DNA from: Bacteriovoracaceae bacterium UBA2428
GTDB lineage: Bacteria; Bdellovibrionota; UBA2428
Assembly (NCBI GenBank): GCA_002343545.1
Contig: DDRA01000015.1
Location: 402 to 41,355, forward strand
DNA: 40,954 nt
Direction of reading: 5' to 3'
Numbering within the stretch: the first letter of the stretch is position 1; each line of letters opens with the position of its first letter. Position numbers and translations under genes: made by a program. Below, one piece after another: positions 23,742 through 32,318 of the stretch. The notes beneath the pieces are model-generated. The model did no database searches, had not been told where the DNA came from, and was given only the letters and a program-made list of their open reading frames with translations.

Positions 23742-24357
23742 AGCGAAGGGCCCGGATCTTGGCGAGGGACTGCTCCAAGGCTTCCCGCACGCCCGCGAGA
23801 CCCGAGACGATGAAGTCGGCGCGGGTCTTGTTCGGCTCGATGAACTCGTCGTGCATCGGCTTGACCTGCGTGAGGAACTGCCGCTCGACGCCCTCGGGTT
23901 TGCGGCCCCGCTCCTCGACGTCGCGTTTGAGACGTCGGCGGTAGCGGTCGCTTTCGGGCGTGTCGACGAAGATGCGGTAGTTGAGCGCCGCGACGATGGG
24001 GGCTTGCGAGTAGAGCAACGTGCCGTCGACGATGAGGATGGGCTTCGGACGCAGGCTCGAGGTCTGCGCTCGGCGGGAGTGGGTCGCGAAGTCGTAGATG
24101 GGGACTTCGACGCTGCGGCCGGAACGCAGATCGTGGAGATGGCGGGCGAGGAGCGCGAAGTCGAGGCTCGACGGATGATCGAAGTTCACGGATCCGCCGT
24201 CGCCGTCGAAGCGGGCGCTCTGGTCGATGTAGTAGCTGTCCTGGGCGAGGACGGCGCAGGTGTCGAGTCCGAGCGCGGCGATGATCCCTTGCGCGAGCGT
24301 CGTCTTGCCCGATCCGCTGCCGCCCGAGATGCCGACGATCAGAATGCCCGATTCCAT
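23740..24357 (-). CDS. udk: Uridine kinase
   Basis: The product is 205 aa, the usual length. It phosphorylates uridine (and often cytidine) to the monophosphate using a nucleoside triphosphate in the cytoplasm. The P-loop is GGSGSGKT (residues 12-19); then QDSYYID and NFDHPSSLDF (nucleoside-binding region), PIYDFATHSRR, and ILIVDGTLLY, the Walker-B-like strand. RYRRRLKRDVEERGR is the lid segment. It is the last gene of the urc1-urc4-upp-udk operon; one base separates its ATG from the upp stop (TGAGATG). In this context it would feed uridine into the same UMP pool that upp feeds from uracil. Confidence 0.93.
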   Translation of the reverse strand: MESGILIVGISGGSGSGKTTLAQGIIAALGLDTCAVLAQDSYYIDQSARFDGDGGSVNFDHPSSLDFALLARHLHDLRSGRSVEVPIYDFATHSRRAQTSSLRPKPILIVDGTLLYSQAPIVAALNYRIFVDTPESDRYRRRLKRDVEERGRKPEGVERQFLTQVKPMHDEFIEPNKTRADFIVSGLAGVREALEQSLAKIRALR

Positions 24358-24358
24358 C

Positions 24359-24985
24359 TCAAGTCGTCCGGAAGAGACGATCGCCGGCGTCGCCGAGGCC
24401 CGGCAGGAGGTAGCCTTTCTCGTTGAGCCCGGGCTCCAGGCTGACCGTCCAGATGTCGACGTCGGGATGCTCGTCGTGGATCTTCTTCACGGCGGTTTTC
24501 GAGGCGAGCAGGCACATGAAGCTGATGGGGCCGACTTCGTACTGCTTGAGCCGGTCGAGGGCGGCGAGCGCGGTATCGCCGGTCGCGAGCAGGGGGTCCA
24601 GCACGAGGGTGCGCTTGCCCCGAAAAGTTTCGGGGATGCGGAAGTAGTACTCGACCGTATTGTTCATGAACTTGTCGCGGTAGATGCCGATGTGCCCGAC
24701 GCGGGCGAAGGGCAGGGCGCGGAGAAAGCCGTCGAGCATGCCTTCGCCGGCGCGCAGGATCGACGCGATGACGACCTCTTCCTTGATGCGCGGGACCTTG
24801 GCCTTCTGCAGCGGAGTCTCGACCTCGACGAGTTGGGTCTTGAGGTCGCGGGTGGCTTCGTACGCAAGGTACGAGCTGATCTCGCCCAGGATCTGGCGGA
24901 AGCTATGCGAGCTCGTGTGCTTATTGCGGAGCTCCGCGAGCTTTTCCATGAGGAGGGGGTGGCTGACGACGTGGAGATTCTTCAT
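24359..24985 (-). CDS. upp: Uracil phosphoribosyltransferase
   Basis: The product is 208 aa. It converts uracil and PRPP to UMP. Diagnostic segments are ILRAGEGMLDGFL, RTLVLDPLLATGDTA (the PRPP loop; the common form is LDPMLATGGS) and the C-terminal uracil-binding LNEKGYLLPGLGDAGDRLF. The ATG at 24985 is preferred because AAGGA lies 5 nt upstream and the protein then begins MKNLHVVSHPLL like other family members; an in-frame ATG at 25021 overlapping the urc4 stop (TGATG) is the alternative. In the URC pathway a UPRT is the entry enzyme, so clustering with urc1 and urc4 suggests a catabolic rather than only salvage role. Confidence 0.93.
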   Translation of the reverse strand: MKNLHVVSHPLLMEKLAELRNKHTSSHSFRQILGEISSYLAYEATRDLKTQLVEVETPLQKAKVPRIKEEVVIASILRAGEGMLDGFLRALPFARVGHIGIYRDKFMNNTVEYYFRIPETFRGKRTLVLDPLLATGDTALAALDRLKQYEVGPISFMCLLASKTAVKKIHDEHPDVDIWTVSLEPGLNEKGYLLPGLGDAGDRLFRTT

Positions 24986-25020
24986 GATGTCCTTGGTTTT
25001 CGTTGGGGTCGGCGACGTCA

Positions 25021-26262
25021 TCAAAAGACGGTTCCGTCGCTGTCGATACGAAGCGGAGGGTTGCCGCCGCGAAGTTTGGCGGCCGTGCGGCGCCCGGCGG
25101 CCCAGGTTCCGCCCTGGAGAATCTTCCCGAGGGGAAGCTCCGTCTCGGAAAGGCCCAGCTTGCGGCGGGCCTCGGCGCCGAGGCGATCCAGGATCGCGAC
25201 CGTGAGCGCGCGCCATTCGATGATGAGTTTGTCCGCAGGCCGGTGCGTGCGTTCGAGGTCGGCCGGATCCCGAAGCTCGAGCACGCCCTCGTCCAGGAAA
25301 AGCCCGCCGTTACGGTACTCCGGCAGCCCGGTGAGTCGCTCGGCGCCCGTCAAGGTGAAGCCCGCGAGTTGCAGCGGCTCGAAGAGGGAGTAGCCGAGCC
25401 ACTGCGAGAGCTTGTGGAAAGGAACGAGGTTGTCGGCCTCGTTCACGCCGCCCAAGTCGTAGCTCCAGACGTCGCCGAAACCCACGCCGTTCACCACGAC
25501 GCGGGCCGGCCACATGTCCTGGAAACCGAGGAGGAGCCCGCGCAGGATGACGTCGGACGAGAGCTCGCGCGCCGGGATCTGCTTGGCGTACCAATCGATG
25601 AGGCCCGAAGGACGGGCGCCGGGGGCGCCGAAGAAGTCGGGGCGAGCCGCCATCGCGTCGCCGAGGCGCCGCAGGAGAGCCGCGCGCCCGTCCAGACCCA
25701 CGAGGGGGTTCGTCGCGGAAACTTGGAAGCCGCGGCCCAAACGATCGGCGTCGAGTTGGCGGAGCGCGGCCGCGTCGACCCGCAGGGGATCTTTCGGCTC
25801 GGCGGAGAAGGCTCCGGCCAGGAAGAGATCGAGGCTCGCGACCGCGAGGCCTTCCGAGCGCGCGTAAGCGCGGCCGTCGGCATCGCGGTAGCTCCAATCG
25901 GGACCGGCGCCGGCGTCGAGCAGCACCGACACGACGACGAGGTCGAGCTTCGCGCGCGCGGCTTCCGTCGAGTCGCGTCCGGCCAGCGCGCGATCGAGTC
26001 GCGCGAGGCGATCCACGCCCCCGACCTGGAAGTGCTCCCAGCGCGCGTGGAAAGGGATCTTCGAGAGGTCCGGGTAGTTGTCTTTCGTCACCGCGAGCAC
26101 GAAGTCCGTCGTCGCGCCGAGTTTCTCGGGGCGGAAGCGGAACGCCGTCCCGCCTTGCTCGCAGAGCGTGAGAACGCGTTGGGACTGGCGGCGCACGGAA
26201 GCCGTCGACAGGAGGTCGGCGAGTTGCGCGTCCGTCACGCGGATCGATCGGGGCGAGCTCAT
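25021..26262 (-). CDS. URC4/Urg3 family protein (DUF1688), uracil catabolism
   Basis: The product is 413 aa. The opening (SVRRQSQRVLTLCEQGGTAFRF) and blocks such as VTKDNYPDLSKIPFHARWEHF, GSGAGPDWSYRD-type (here DAGAGPDWSYRDADG) and GLIDWYAKQIPAREL identify the DUF1688/URC4 family. URC4 is genetically required for the yeast URC pathway of uracil breakdown; its reaction is not established. No signal peptide; cytoplasmic. The start overlaps the urc1 stop by 4 nt (ATGA), indicating translational coupling. Its co-occurrence here with a GTP cyclohydrolase II-like gene and upp is the same triad seen in other URC clusters. Confidence 0.85.
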   Translation of the reverse strand: MSSPRSIRVTDAQLADLLSTASVRRQSQRVLTLCEQGGTAFRFRPEKLGATTDFVLAVTKDNYPDLSKIPFHARWEHFQVGGVDRLARLDRALAGRDSTEAARAKLDLVVVSVLLDAGAGPDWSYRDADGRAYARSEGLAVASLDLFLAGAFSAEPKDPLRVDAAALRQLDADRLGRGFQVSATNPLVGLDGRAALLRRLGDAMAARPDFFGAPGARPSGLIDWYAKQIPARELSSDVILRGLLLGFQDMWPARVVVNGVGFGDVWSYDLGGVNEADNLVPFHKLSQWLGYSLFEPLQLAGFTLTGAERLTGLPEYRNGGLFLDEGVLELRDPADLERTHRPADKLIIEWRALTVAILDRLGAEARRKLGLSETELPLGKILQGGTWAAGRRTAAKLRGGNPPLRIDSDGTVF

Positions 26263-27521
26263 TCGTTCAAACCGCGCCCGCGGACTTTCTTGAGGGCCTT
26301 GCCGCGCTTCACTTGCTTGGGATCGGCGAAGTAACCGGCCGCCTTCTTGGCTTCCATCTCGACGGAAGCGTCCTGCGGGACGAGCTCTTCGGGGATCTGC
26401 ACGCGACGGGTGACCTTAATTCCGCTGCGCACGATCGCGTCGTACTTCATGTTGGACATCGACACGAGGTTGTCGATCTTCTTCACGCCGAGCCAGTGCA
26501 GGATGTCCGGCATGAGTTCCTGGAAACGCATGTCCTGGACTCCCGCGACGCACTCCGTGCGATGGAAGTAGGTCGCCGCGCTGTCGCCGCCCTTCTGGCG
26601 CTTGCGCGCGTTGTAGACGAGGAACTTGGTGACTTCGCCGAGCGAGCGGCCTTCCTTGCGGTAGTACGCGATGAAGCCGACGCCGCCGTTCTGCGCGGTG
26701 CGGATGCCTTCCTCGATGCCATGGGTCAGGTACGGACGGCACGTGCAGATGTCGGAGCCGAAGACGTCCGAGCCGTTGCACTCGTCGTGCACCCGGCAGG
26801 TGTGCTCCTTATCCTTGCGGCCGAGGAAGTCGGGATTGCCGAAGATGTAGACGGTCGTGCTGCCGATGGGGGGAAGCAGGACCTTCAGGTCGGGGCGCGT
26901 GATGAGCTCGGGGAACATGCCGCCGGTCTCTTCGAAGAGGGACTTGCGGAGTTCCTTTTCCTCGACGCCGAAGCGCGCGGCGACGCCCGGAAGGTACCAA
27001 ACCGGCTCGATCGCGACTTTCGTCACGACGACGTCGCCGTTCGCGAGCACGACTTTCCCGTCGGTCTTGAGGCGTCCCTTGGCGATCGCGTCGTCAATCT
27101 CGGGGATGTGAAGGTGGGCCTGGGTGACGGCGATCGAGGGACGCACGTCGAGGCCGCCCTTGATCTCCTTGCGGAAGACGTTGGCGACTTCGGCGCCCCA
27201 GGGATCGAGCGAGACGATTTTGGTCGGGTCGAACCACGAAGCGTGGGGGCCGATGCGGACGGTCGGCGCCGTGTTCGTGAGGTCGGGCTTATGTTCGGGC
27301 GGCAGCTTGCCGGCGGCCATGGCGAGCGCGCGGTAGACCGTGTAGCTGCCCGAATGAGAACCGATGGCGTTACGGGCCGACTTGTCGGTCAGGCTCGCGA
27401 CGATGGGGCCCCGCTTGCCGGGGTTCTTGGCTCCCCATTCGAGGACGGGGCTCTCCTTGAAGATGCGGTGCGGGTGCGACGTGAGCACGATGTGGGTCTT
27501 GCGGACCTGATGGCGTTCCAT
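26259..27521 (-). CDS. URC1-type GTP cyclohydrolase II-like protein
   Basis: The product is 420 aa, about twice the length of RibA. The C-terminal half has the GTP cyclohydrolase II zinc site CNGSDVFGSDICTC (C248, C259, C261) preceded by RVHDE, plus an IAYYRKEGRSLGEVTKF segment corresponding to the YLRQEGRGIGL-type motif of RibA. The N-terminal half (SHPHRIFKESPVLEWG, IGSHSGSYTVYRAL) is the URC1-specific part. In yeast, Urc1 acts on uracil nucleotides and opens the pyrimidine ring rather than serving riboflavin synthesis; that role is inferred here from the neighbours urc4, upp and udk. It leads the operon and is divergent from murD. Confidence 0.85.
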   Translation of the reverse strand: MERHQVRKTHIVLTSHPHRIFKESPVLEWGAKNPGKRGPIVASLTDKSARNAIGSHSGSYTVYRALAMAAGKLPPEHKPDLTNTAPTVRIGPHASWFDPTKIVSLDPWGAEVANVFRKEIKGGLDVRPSIAVTQAHLHIPEIDDAIAKGRLKTDGKVVLANGDVVVTKVAIEPVWYLPGVAARFGVEEKELRKSLFEETGGMFPELITRPDLKVLLPPIGSTTVYIFGNPDFLGRKDKEHTCRVHDECNGSDVFGSDICTCRPYLTHGIEEGIRTAQNGGVGFIAYYRKEGRSLGEVTKFLVYNARKRQKGGDSAATYFHRTECVAGVQDMRFQELMPDILHWLGVKKIDNLVSMSNMKYDAIVRSGIKVTRRVQIPEELVPQDASVEMEAKKAAGYFADPKQVKRGKALKKVRGRGLNE

Positions 27522-27530
27522 ATCCCTCTA

Positions 27531-27536
27531 TTTATC
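27531..27536 (-). promoter_or_regulatory. Candidate -10 box of the URC operon
   Basis: GATAAA on the minus strand ends 9 nt before the urc1 ATG. GAGGGA lies in the gap and could instead be a ribosome site served by a promoter further upstream. The divergent murD start is 126 bp away, so regulatory DNA is compact. Confidence 0.25.
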
Positions 27537-27635
27537 CGACTTTGGCTTTTTCGGGCAGCCACCCCCGCGCGGATACCTTCTTTACGCGCTTCAAGCATTC
27601 CGCGCGCCGGTCTCGCAGTGGCCCCAAACCCGGCC

Positions 27636-27641
27636 TAGATT
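27636..27641 (+). promoter_or_regulatory. Candidate -10 box of murD-murF
   Basis: TAGATT ends 6 nt before the murD ATG, so transcripts would start at the initiation codon. No ribosome site is visible. There is no good -35. Confidence 0.3.
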
Positions 27642-27647
27642 GTCGGG

Positions 27648-28946
27648 ATGGACGCCTCCGCGTACTCGGCTCAGAATCGTTACGGCATCGTCGGCGGCGG
27701 CATCAGCGGCAACGCGGCCAAGCGCCTCTTCCGCGCTTTGGGCGCCGAGGCACCCGCGGTCTACGATCGGCAGGCCGCCCAGGGCGATTACGTCGACGAA
27801 AAGCTCTTCTTGGCGGACGTGCGTCCGACCCATCTCGTCGTCTCGCCCGGCGTTCCGCTTTCGACGCCGTGGATCCAAGACTTCGCCCGGGCCGGCGGGC
27901 ATATCACGAGCGAGCTGGCGTTAGCCTTCGAAACGCTCGCGGGCGAACGCATCGTCGGCGTCACGGGTTCGCTCGGCAAGAGCACGACGGTTTCGCTCGT
28001 GGGCGCGGCGGCGCGGGCGGCGGGCTTCGAAGTCTTCGTGGGCGGCAACTTGGGCGAGCCGCTCGCGGCTTACGCGGCCGACGCACTCGCGGGGCGCCGT
28101 CCGCGCGCGGATTGGATCGGGCTCGAGCTTTCGAGTTACCAGCTCGAAAACGCGGGGCGGCTGCGTTGCGAGGCTTCCGTGATCACCTACCTTTCCCCGA
28201 ACCACCTCGAGCGCTACGCCTCGCTCGAGGATTATTACGCCGTCAAGGAGACGCTCTGCGCCCGCACGGCTCGCTTCGTGGCGCTCAACGAGAACGGCGG
28301 CGACCTGCGCGCCCGGGCGGCGAAACTGCCGGGCTTCGCCGAAAAACTCTGGGCCTCGCGCCATTCGCCCGTGCTCGGGGAGTGGGCGCGCGAGCTGCGC
28401 CTGGTCGGGAGCCACAATCGCGACAACGTCGCGCTCGTGGCCGCGCTCGCGGAAAAACTCGGTTGGGACCACGGCTACCGTCGGGGCCTCGCGGAGTTTC
28501 CGGGGCTCGCGCACCGGCTCGAGGACCTGGGGCTTTTCGGCGGCGTGCGCTTCGTGAACGACAGCAAAGGCACTTCGATGGACAGCGTCGAGACGGCGTT
28601 GTCCGCCGCGCTCGAGTCCTCGGCGCCCCGGATTTGGTGCCTGCTCGGCGGCAAGGACAAGAAACTTCCTTGGGCGCAGCTCGCCGAAAGGCTGCGGGAC
28701 CCCCGTCTGAAGCCGGTGTATTTTGGCGAGTGCCGCGAAACGGCGCGCGCGGGCGTCGGACGCGACGGCGAGTCGTTCGCGACTCTCGCGGCCGCGCTCG
28801 CGGGGCTCGTGGCGCGGGTCGCGGCGGAAGACTGGGTCGTGATGAGTCCGGGGGGCACGAGCCTCGACGAGTTCCGCAATTTCGAGGAACGCGGTGAATT
28901 TTTTCGCCGCTTCGTGAAGGAAAGCTTCGGGAAGGAAATGAAATGA
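27648..28946 (+). CDS. murD: UDP-N-acetylmuramoyl-L-alanine--D-glutamate ligase
   Basis: The product is 432 aa. It adds D-glutamate to UDP-MurNAc-L-Ala in the cytoplasm. Seen: an N-terminal Rossmann-like NRYGIVGGGISGNAAK, the ATP loop VTGSLGKSTT (about 104-113), ELSSYQLE (substrate-binding glutamate), SPNHLERYASLEDYY, NDSKGTSMDSVETAL in the C-terminal domain, and LLGGKDKKLPW. The ATP loop has Leu where most Mur ligases have Asn (GxNGK). The gene overlaps murF by 4 nt. Only these two Mur ligases are here, so the window does not hold the classical full dcw cluster. Confidence 0.93.
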   Translation: MDASAYSAQNRYGIVGGGISGNAAKRLFRALGAEAPAVYDRQAAQGDYVDEKLFLADVRPTHLVVSPGVPLSTPWIQDFARAGGHITSELALAFETLAGERIVGVTGSLGKSTTVSLVGAAARAAGFEVFVGGNLGEPLAAYAADALAGRRPRADWIGLELSSYQLENAGRLRCEASVITYLSPNHLERYASLEDYYAVKETLCARTARFVALNENGGDLRARAAKLPGFAEKLWASRHSPVLGEWARELRLVGSHNRDNVALVAALAEKLGWDHGYRRGLAEFPGLAHRLEDLGLFGGVRFVNDSKGTSMDSVETALSAALESSAPRIWCLLGGKDKKLPWAQLAERLRDPRLKPVYFGECRETARAGVGRDGESFATLAAALAGLVARVAAEDWVVMSPGGTSLDEFRNFEERGEFFRRFVKESFGKEMK

Positions 28947-30217
28947 ACGCGACGATCGAAAACTGGATCCGCTCCGCCGAGGGTTTCACGAGCGACTCGC
29001 GCGCTTCGACCGCCAAGACGATCTTCGTGGCGCTCAAGGGCGAAAGCCGCGACGGGGCGGAGTTCGTGCCTTCGCTCCTGGCGGAGTCGCGCGCGCTCGG
29101 CGCGGTCGTCCCGAAGGATTTTCTCGAAGCCCACCCGGAGCTCGAGAAGTTCCGGGATCGCCTCGTCGAAGTCGCGAACCCGGCGACGGCCCACCGCGAG
29201 ATCGCGGCGGCCTTCCGGCGCAAGTTCGGCGGTCGTGTCGTCGGCGTCGGCGGCAGCAACGGCAAGACGTCCACGAAGGAGTTCCTGCGTCAGCTCCTTG
29301 CCGAGGAACTTCGCGTCGTCGCGACCGACAAGTCGCAGAACGGCGAGCTCGGCATCCCGCGCACGCTCGAGAAACTTCGCGCGGACGTCGAGGTCGCCGT
29401 CGTCGAGATCGGCATCGACGGTCCGGGCGAGATGACGCGTCACGCGACGCTCGTTCACCCGGATACGGTCGTCTTGACCTCGATCGGCGAGGAGCACTTG
29501 AATTTGCTCAAGACGATCGAGAACGTGTTCCGGGAGGAATGCCTCTTGATCGAGCACTGCCTCTCGCACGGCGGCCGGGCCTTCGTGCCCGAGGCGGATC
29601 CGTGGCTCGTTAAGCTGCGCGGCAAGCCCGGCGTGACCTTGGTCGCCTCGTCGCCCGAGAAGCTCGACCCGCGTTGGCGCACGAACCTCGATCACCCGAT
29701 GGCCCGTCAGAACGCGGCGTTGGCTTGCGCGGTCGCGCAGTCCGTGGGGGTGAGCGCCGAAGCGATCGCGCGTCGGGTCGCGAAACTCGAGGTCCCGGAA
29801 GGCCGCGGCGCGCGCTTCGAGATGGGGGCGGCATGCACGGTGCTGGCCGACCACTACAACGCGAACGTGAGCTCGGTGACGGCCGCGCTGGAGTACGGGG
29901 CGGCGCTCGCGCGCGACCTGGAGCGCCCCTTCCATTGCGTCCTGGGCGATATGCTGGACCTCGGCAACGCGACCGAAGTCTCGCACGACAAAGTCCTCAC
30001 GCTCGTCGAGCGGCTGGGGGTCCAGAATCTCGTGCTCATCGGTCCCGAGCTGCGTCGCGCGGCCGCCAAGCGCCCGCGCTTGCCGGCTTCGACGCGCTAC
30101 TTCGAGGACTCGGCTTCGGCGGCCGCGGCCTTGCGCCGCGAGGAGCTCGATCCGGGCGTCGTCCTGCTCAAAGGCTCGCGCGGCATGAAGCTCGAGCGCA
30201 TCCTCGAAAAGCTCTGA
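28943..30217 (+). CDS. murF: UDP-MurNAc-tripeptide--D-Ala-D-Ala ligase
   Basis: The product is 424 aa. It adds D-Ala-D-Ala to the UDP-MurNAc tripeptide. Evidence: FTSDSRASTAKTIFVALKGE at the N-terminus (substrate-binding domain), the ATP loop GVGGSNGKTSTKEFL (about 100-114), SQNGELGIPRTL (the SxNNxxGxPxTLL motif of MurF), GIDGPGEMTRH, and DHYNANVSSVTAAL with GDMLDLG in the C-terminal part. GAAGGAA precedes the ATG, which overlaps the murD stop (ATGA). It is followed by convergent ppk only 16 bp away. Confidence 0.92.
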   Translation: MNATIENWIRSAEGFTSDSRASTAKTIFVALKGESRDGAEFVPSLLAESRALGAVVPKDFLEAHPELEKFRDRLVEVANPATAHREIAAAFRRKFGGRVVGVGGSNGKTSTKEFLRQLLAEELRVVATDKSQNGELGIPRTLEKLRADVEVAVVEIGIDGPGEMTRHATLVHPDTVVLTSIGEEHLNLLKTIENVFREECLLIEHCLSHGGRAFVPEADPWLVKLRGKPGVTLVASSPEKLDPRWRTNLDHPMARQNAALACAVAQSVGVSAEAIARRVAKLEVPEGRGARFEMGAACTVLADHYNANVSSVTAALEYGAALARDLERPFHCVLGDMLDLGNATEVSHDKVLTLVERLGVQNLVLIGPELRRAAAKRPRLPASTRYFEDSASAAAALRREELDPGVVLLKGSRGMKLERILEKL

Positions 30218-30233
30218 GGGCGTCAGGCACTTT

Positions 30234-32318
30234 TTAGAATTCCGGGGGAAAGTCGGGGACGCCGAGTCGCTCGAAGACGAGCTGGGCGCGCACGGGCGGG
30301 GCGGCGCCGGCCGTCGCCTTGACGTAGAATCCCTCGCTCGTGCATTCGCGCATGCGGACGTTGTCGCGCGAATAGACTCCCCAGTACACGTCGCTCAGGT
30401 AGTCGCGGATCGCCGGGTTGAGGATGGGGACGGCGAGCTCGATGCGCCGAAAGAAGTTTCGCGGCATCCAGTCGGCCGACGAAACCCAGACCTGCCGGTC
30501 GCCGGCGTTCTCGAAGATGAAGATGCGGGAGTGTTCGAGGTACTTGTCGACGAGCGAGCGGACGCGGATGTTCTCGGACAGCTTGACGCGCTTGCCGGGT
30601 CGCAGCTCGCGCACGCCCGGGCGCAGACAACACATGCCGCGGACGATGAGGTCCACGGGCACGCCGGCCTGGCTCGCCTTGTAGAGCGCGTCGATGACCG
30701 CGGGCTCGACGAGCCCGTTCAGCTTGACGCGGATTCCGGAGGGCTTGCCGGCGCGGGCGTTCTTGGTCTCGCGGTGGATCCACTGCACGATGCGGTCGTG
30801 CAGGCGCGAGGGGGCGACGACCCAGGTGCGGAAGGCCTTGGCGAAACGACCGGGGTTCTCGACGAGTTTCGAGAAGTTTCCCCGCTTGTTCATTTTCTCG
30901 AAGAGGTCGAAGAGCTGGCGCGCGTCGCGCGCGTGCGCCGGATCGCTCGTGAGCAGCGCGAGGTCGGTGTAGAGCCTCGCGGTTCGGGGGTGGTAGTTCC
31001 CGGTCGAGATGTGCACGTAGCCGCGGCGTTTGCGCTCGGCCTTGCGTTCGATGTAGGTGAGCTTGGCGTGGATCTTGAGCTCCGGCGCGCCGTAGATGAC
31101 TTCGGCGCCGGCTTCCTCGAGCGCGCGCGCCCAGCGGATGTTGTTCGCCTCGTCGAAACGGGCCTTGAGCTCGACGAGCGCCGTGACCTTCTTGCCCGCC
31201 TTCGCCGCGTCCATGAGGGCGCTCAGGATGGGGCTCGATCCCGAGGTGCGGTAGAGCGTCTGTCCGATGCGGGTGACCGCGGGATCCTTGGCCGCGTTCT
31301 GCACGAGCTCCGTGATCGGGTCGAAGGAGCTGAAAGGGTGGTGGAGCAGGACGTCTTGGCGATCGAGCATCGCGAAGTACTGCTCGGGCTTGAGCCCGGC
31401 CGGCAGCGCGCGGGGTCGCTTGGGCTCGGGGTAGTCGTAGCGAAGCTTGCGGAAATCCGGCAGCTCGGTGAGCTGCATGAAGTCTTTGAGGTCGAGCGGC
31501 AACCAGAAGGCGTAGAGTCGCTCGTAGGGAACGCCCAGCGCGGCCTGCAGCCAGCCGACGGAGTTGTTGAGCGAGGGCGAGTCGACCTCGAAGCGCACGA
31601 TTTCGTTGCTCGCGCGGTCCTTGATGCCTTCCTCGATCATCTTGATCGGGTCGTCGGAATCGTCGTCGATCTCCATCTCGGCGTCGCGCGAGAGCTTGAA
31701 CGAGAAGACTTCCTCGACTTCGCGGTCGCGGAAGAGGCGGTCTTTGTAGTTCGCGATGAGCCGCTCGACCGGGAAAACGCGGTTGCCCACGATCTGGAGG
31801 CGGCCGAGTTCCGGCGGGATCTCGATGAGCGCCCGCGAGCGCTTGAGTTTGACCAATACGAAGAGCTTGCCGCCCGGGAGCGCCTTCAGCCGTCGCGGGG
31901 AAGGAAGGGGACGCGGTTTGATGGCCGGCAACACCCGCTCTTCGAAGATCTGCTCCGCCAGGTCGGAAGGTCCCAGCTCGATGTGCAGACCCTCTTTGGC
32001 CAGTTGTCGGACGACGTCGTCGAAGAGAAAGGCCTGCCGCTGCTTCTGCTCGTAGACCCAGTTACGGACGCGTTCCCGCAGGCGGATAACGGGGATCCCG
32101 TCGCGATTTTCCGTGAGGTCGTCTTTCTGGAAAAGCGCGGCCACGCGGACGCGAAAGAACTCCTCGAGGTTCGTCGAGACGATGACGAGAAACTTGAGGC
32201 GCTCGAGCAGGGGCGTCGAAAGATCGGCGGCTTCGTCGAGCACGCGGTCGTTGAAGGCGAGCCAGCTCAGCTCGCGCGAAAAGTAGCTCGCGTCCGGAAA
32301 CTCGAAGAGGGTTCTCAT
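30234..32318 (-). CDS. ppk1: Polyphosphate kinase 1
   Basis: The product is 694 aa, the normal PPK1 length. It reversibly makes inorganic polyphosphate from ATP at the inner face of the membrane. The N-terminal domain begins FSRELSWLAFNDRVLDEA; HPFSSFDPI and the PLD-like catalytic domains follow. H417 in ELKIHAKLTYIE corresponds to the autophosphorylated His of E. coli PPK. STGNYHPRTARLYTDLALLT is the following conserved block, and RGMCCLRPG and RVRSLVDKYLEHSRIF mark the C-terminal half. The ATG at 32318 overlaps the upstream gene's stop by 4 nt; a longer reading frame exists but would lie inside that gene. Polyphosphate links to stress survival, in keeping with other stress genes in the window. 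Confidence 0.94.
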   Translation of the reverse strand: MRTLFEFPDASYFSRELSWLAFNDRVLDEAADLSTPLLERLKFLVIVSTNLEEFFRVRVAALFQKDDLTENRDGIPVIRLRERVRNWVYEQKQRQAFLFDDVVRQLAKEGLHIELGPSDLAEQIFEERVLPAIKPRPLPSPRRLKALPGGKLFVLVKLKRSRALIEIPPELGRLQIVGNRVFPVERLIANYKDRLFRDREVEEVFSFKLSRDAEMEIDDDSDDPIKMIEEGIKDRASNEIVRFEVDSPSLNNSVGWLQAALGVPYERLYAFWLPLDLKDFMQLTELPDFRKLRYDYPEPKRPRALPAGLKPEQYFAMLDRQDVLLHHPFSSFDPITELVQNAAKDPAVTRIGQTLYRTSGSSPILSALMDAAKAGKKVTALVELKARFDEANNIRWARALEEAGAEVIYGAPELKIHAKLTYIERKAERKRRGYVHISTGNYHPRTARLYTDLALLTSDPAHARDARQLFDLFEKMNKRGNFSKLVENPGRFAKAFRTWVVAPSRLHDRIVQWIHRETKNARAGKPSGIRVKLNGLVEPAVIDALYKASQAGVPVDLIVRGMCCLRPGVRELRPGKRVKLSENIRVRSLVDKYLEHSRIFIFENAGDRQVWVSSADWMPRNFFRRIELAVPILNPAIRDYLSDVYWGVYSRDNVRMRECTSEGFYVKATAGAAPPVRAQLVFERLGVPDFPPEF

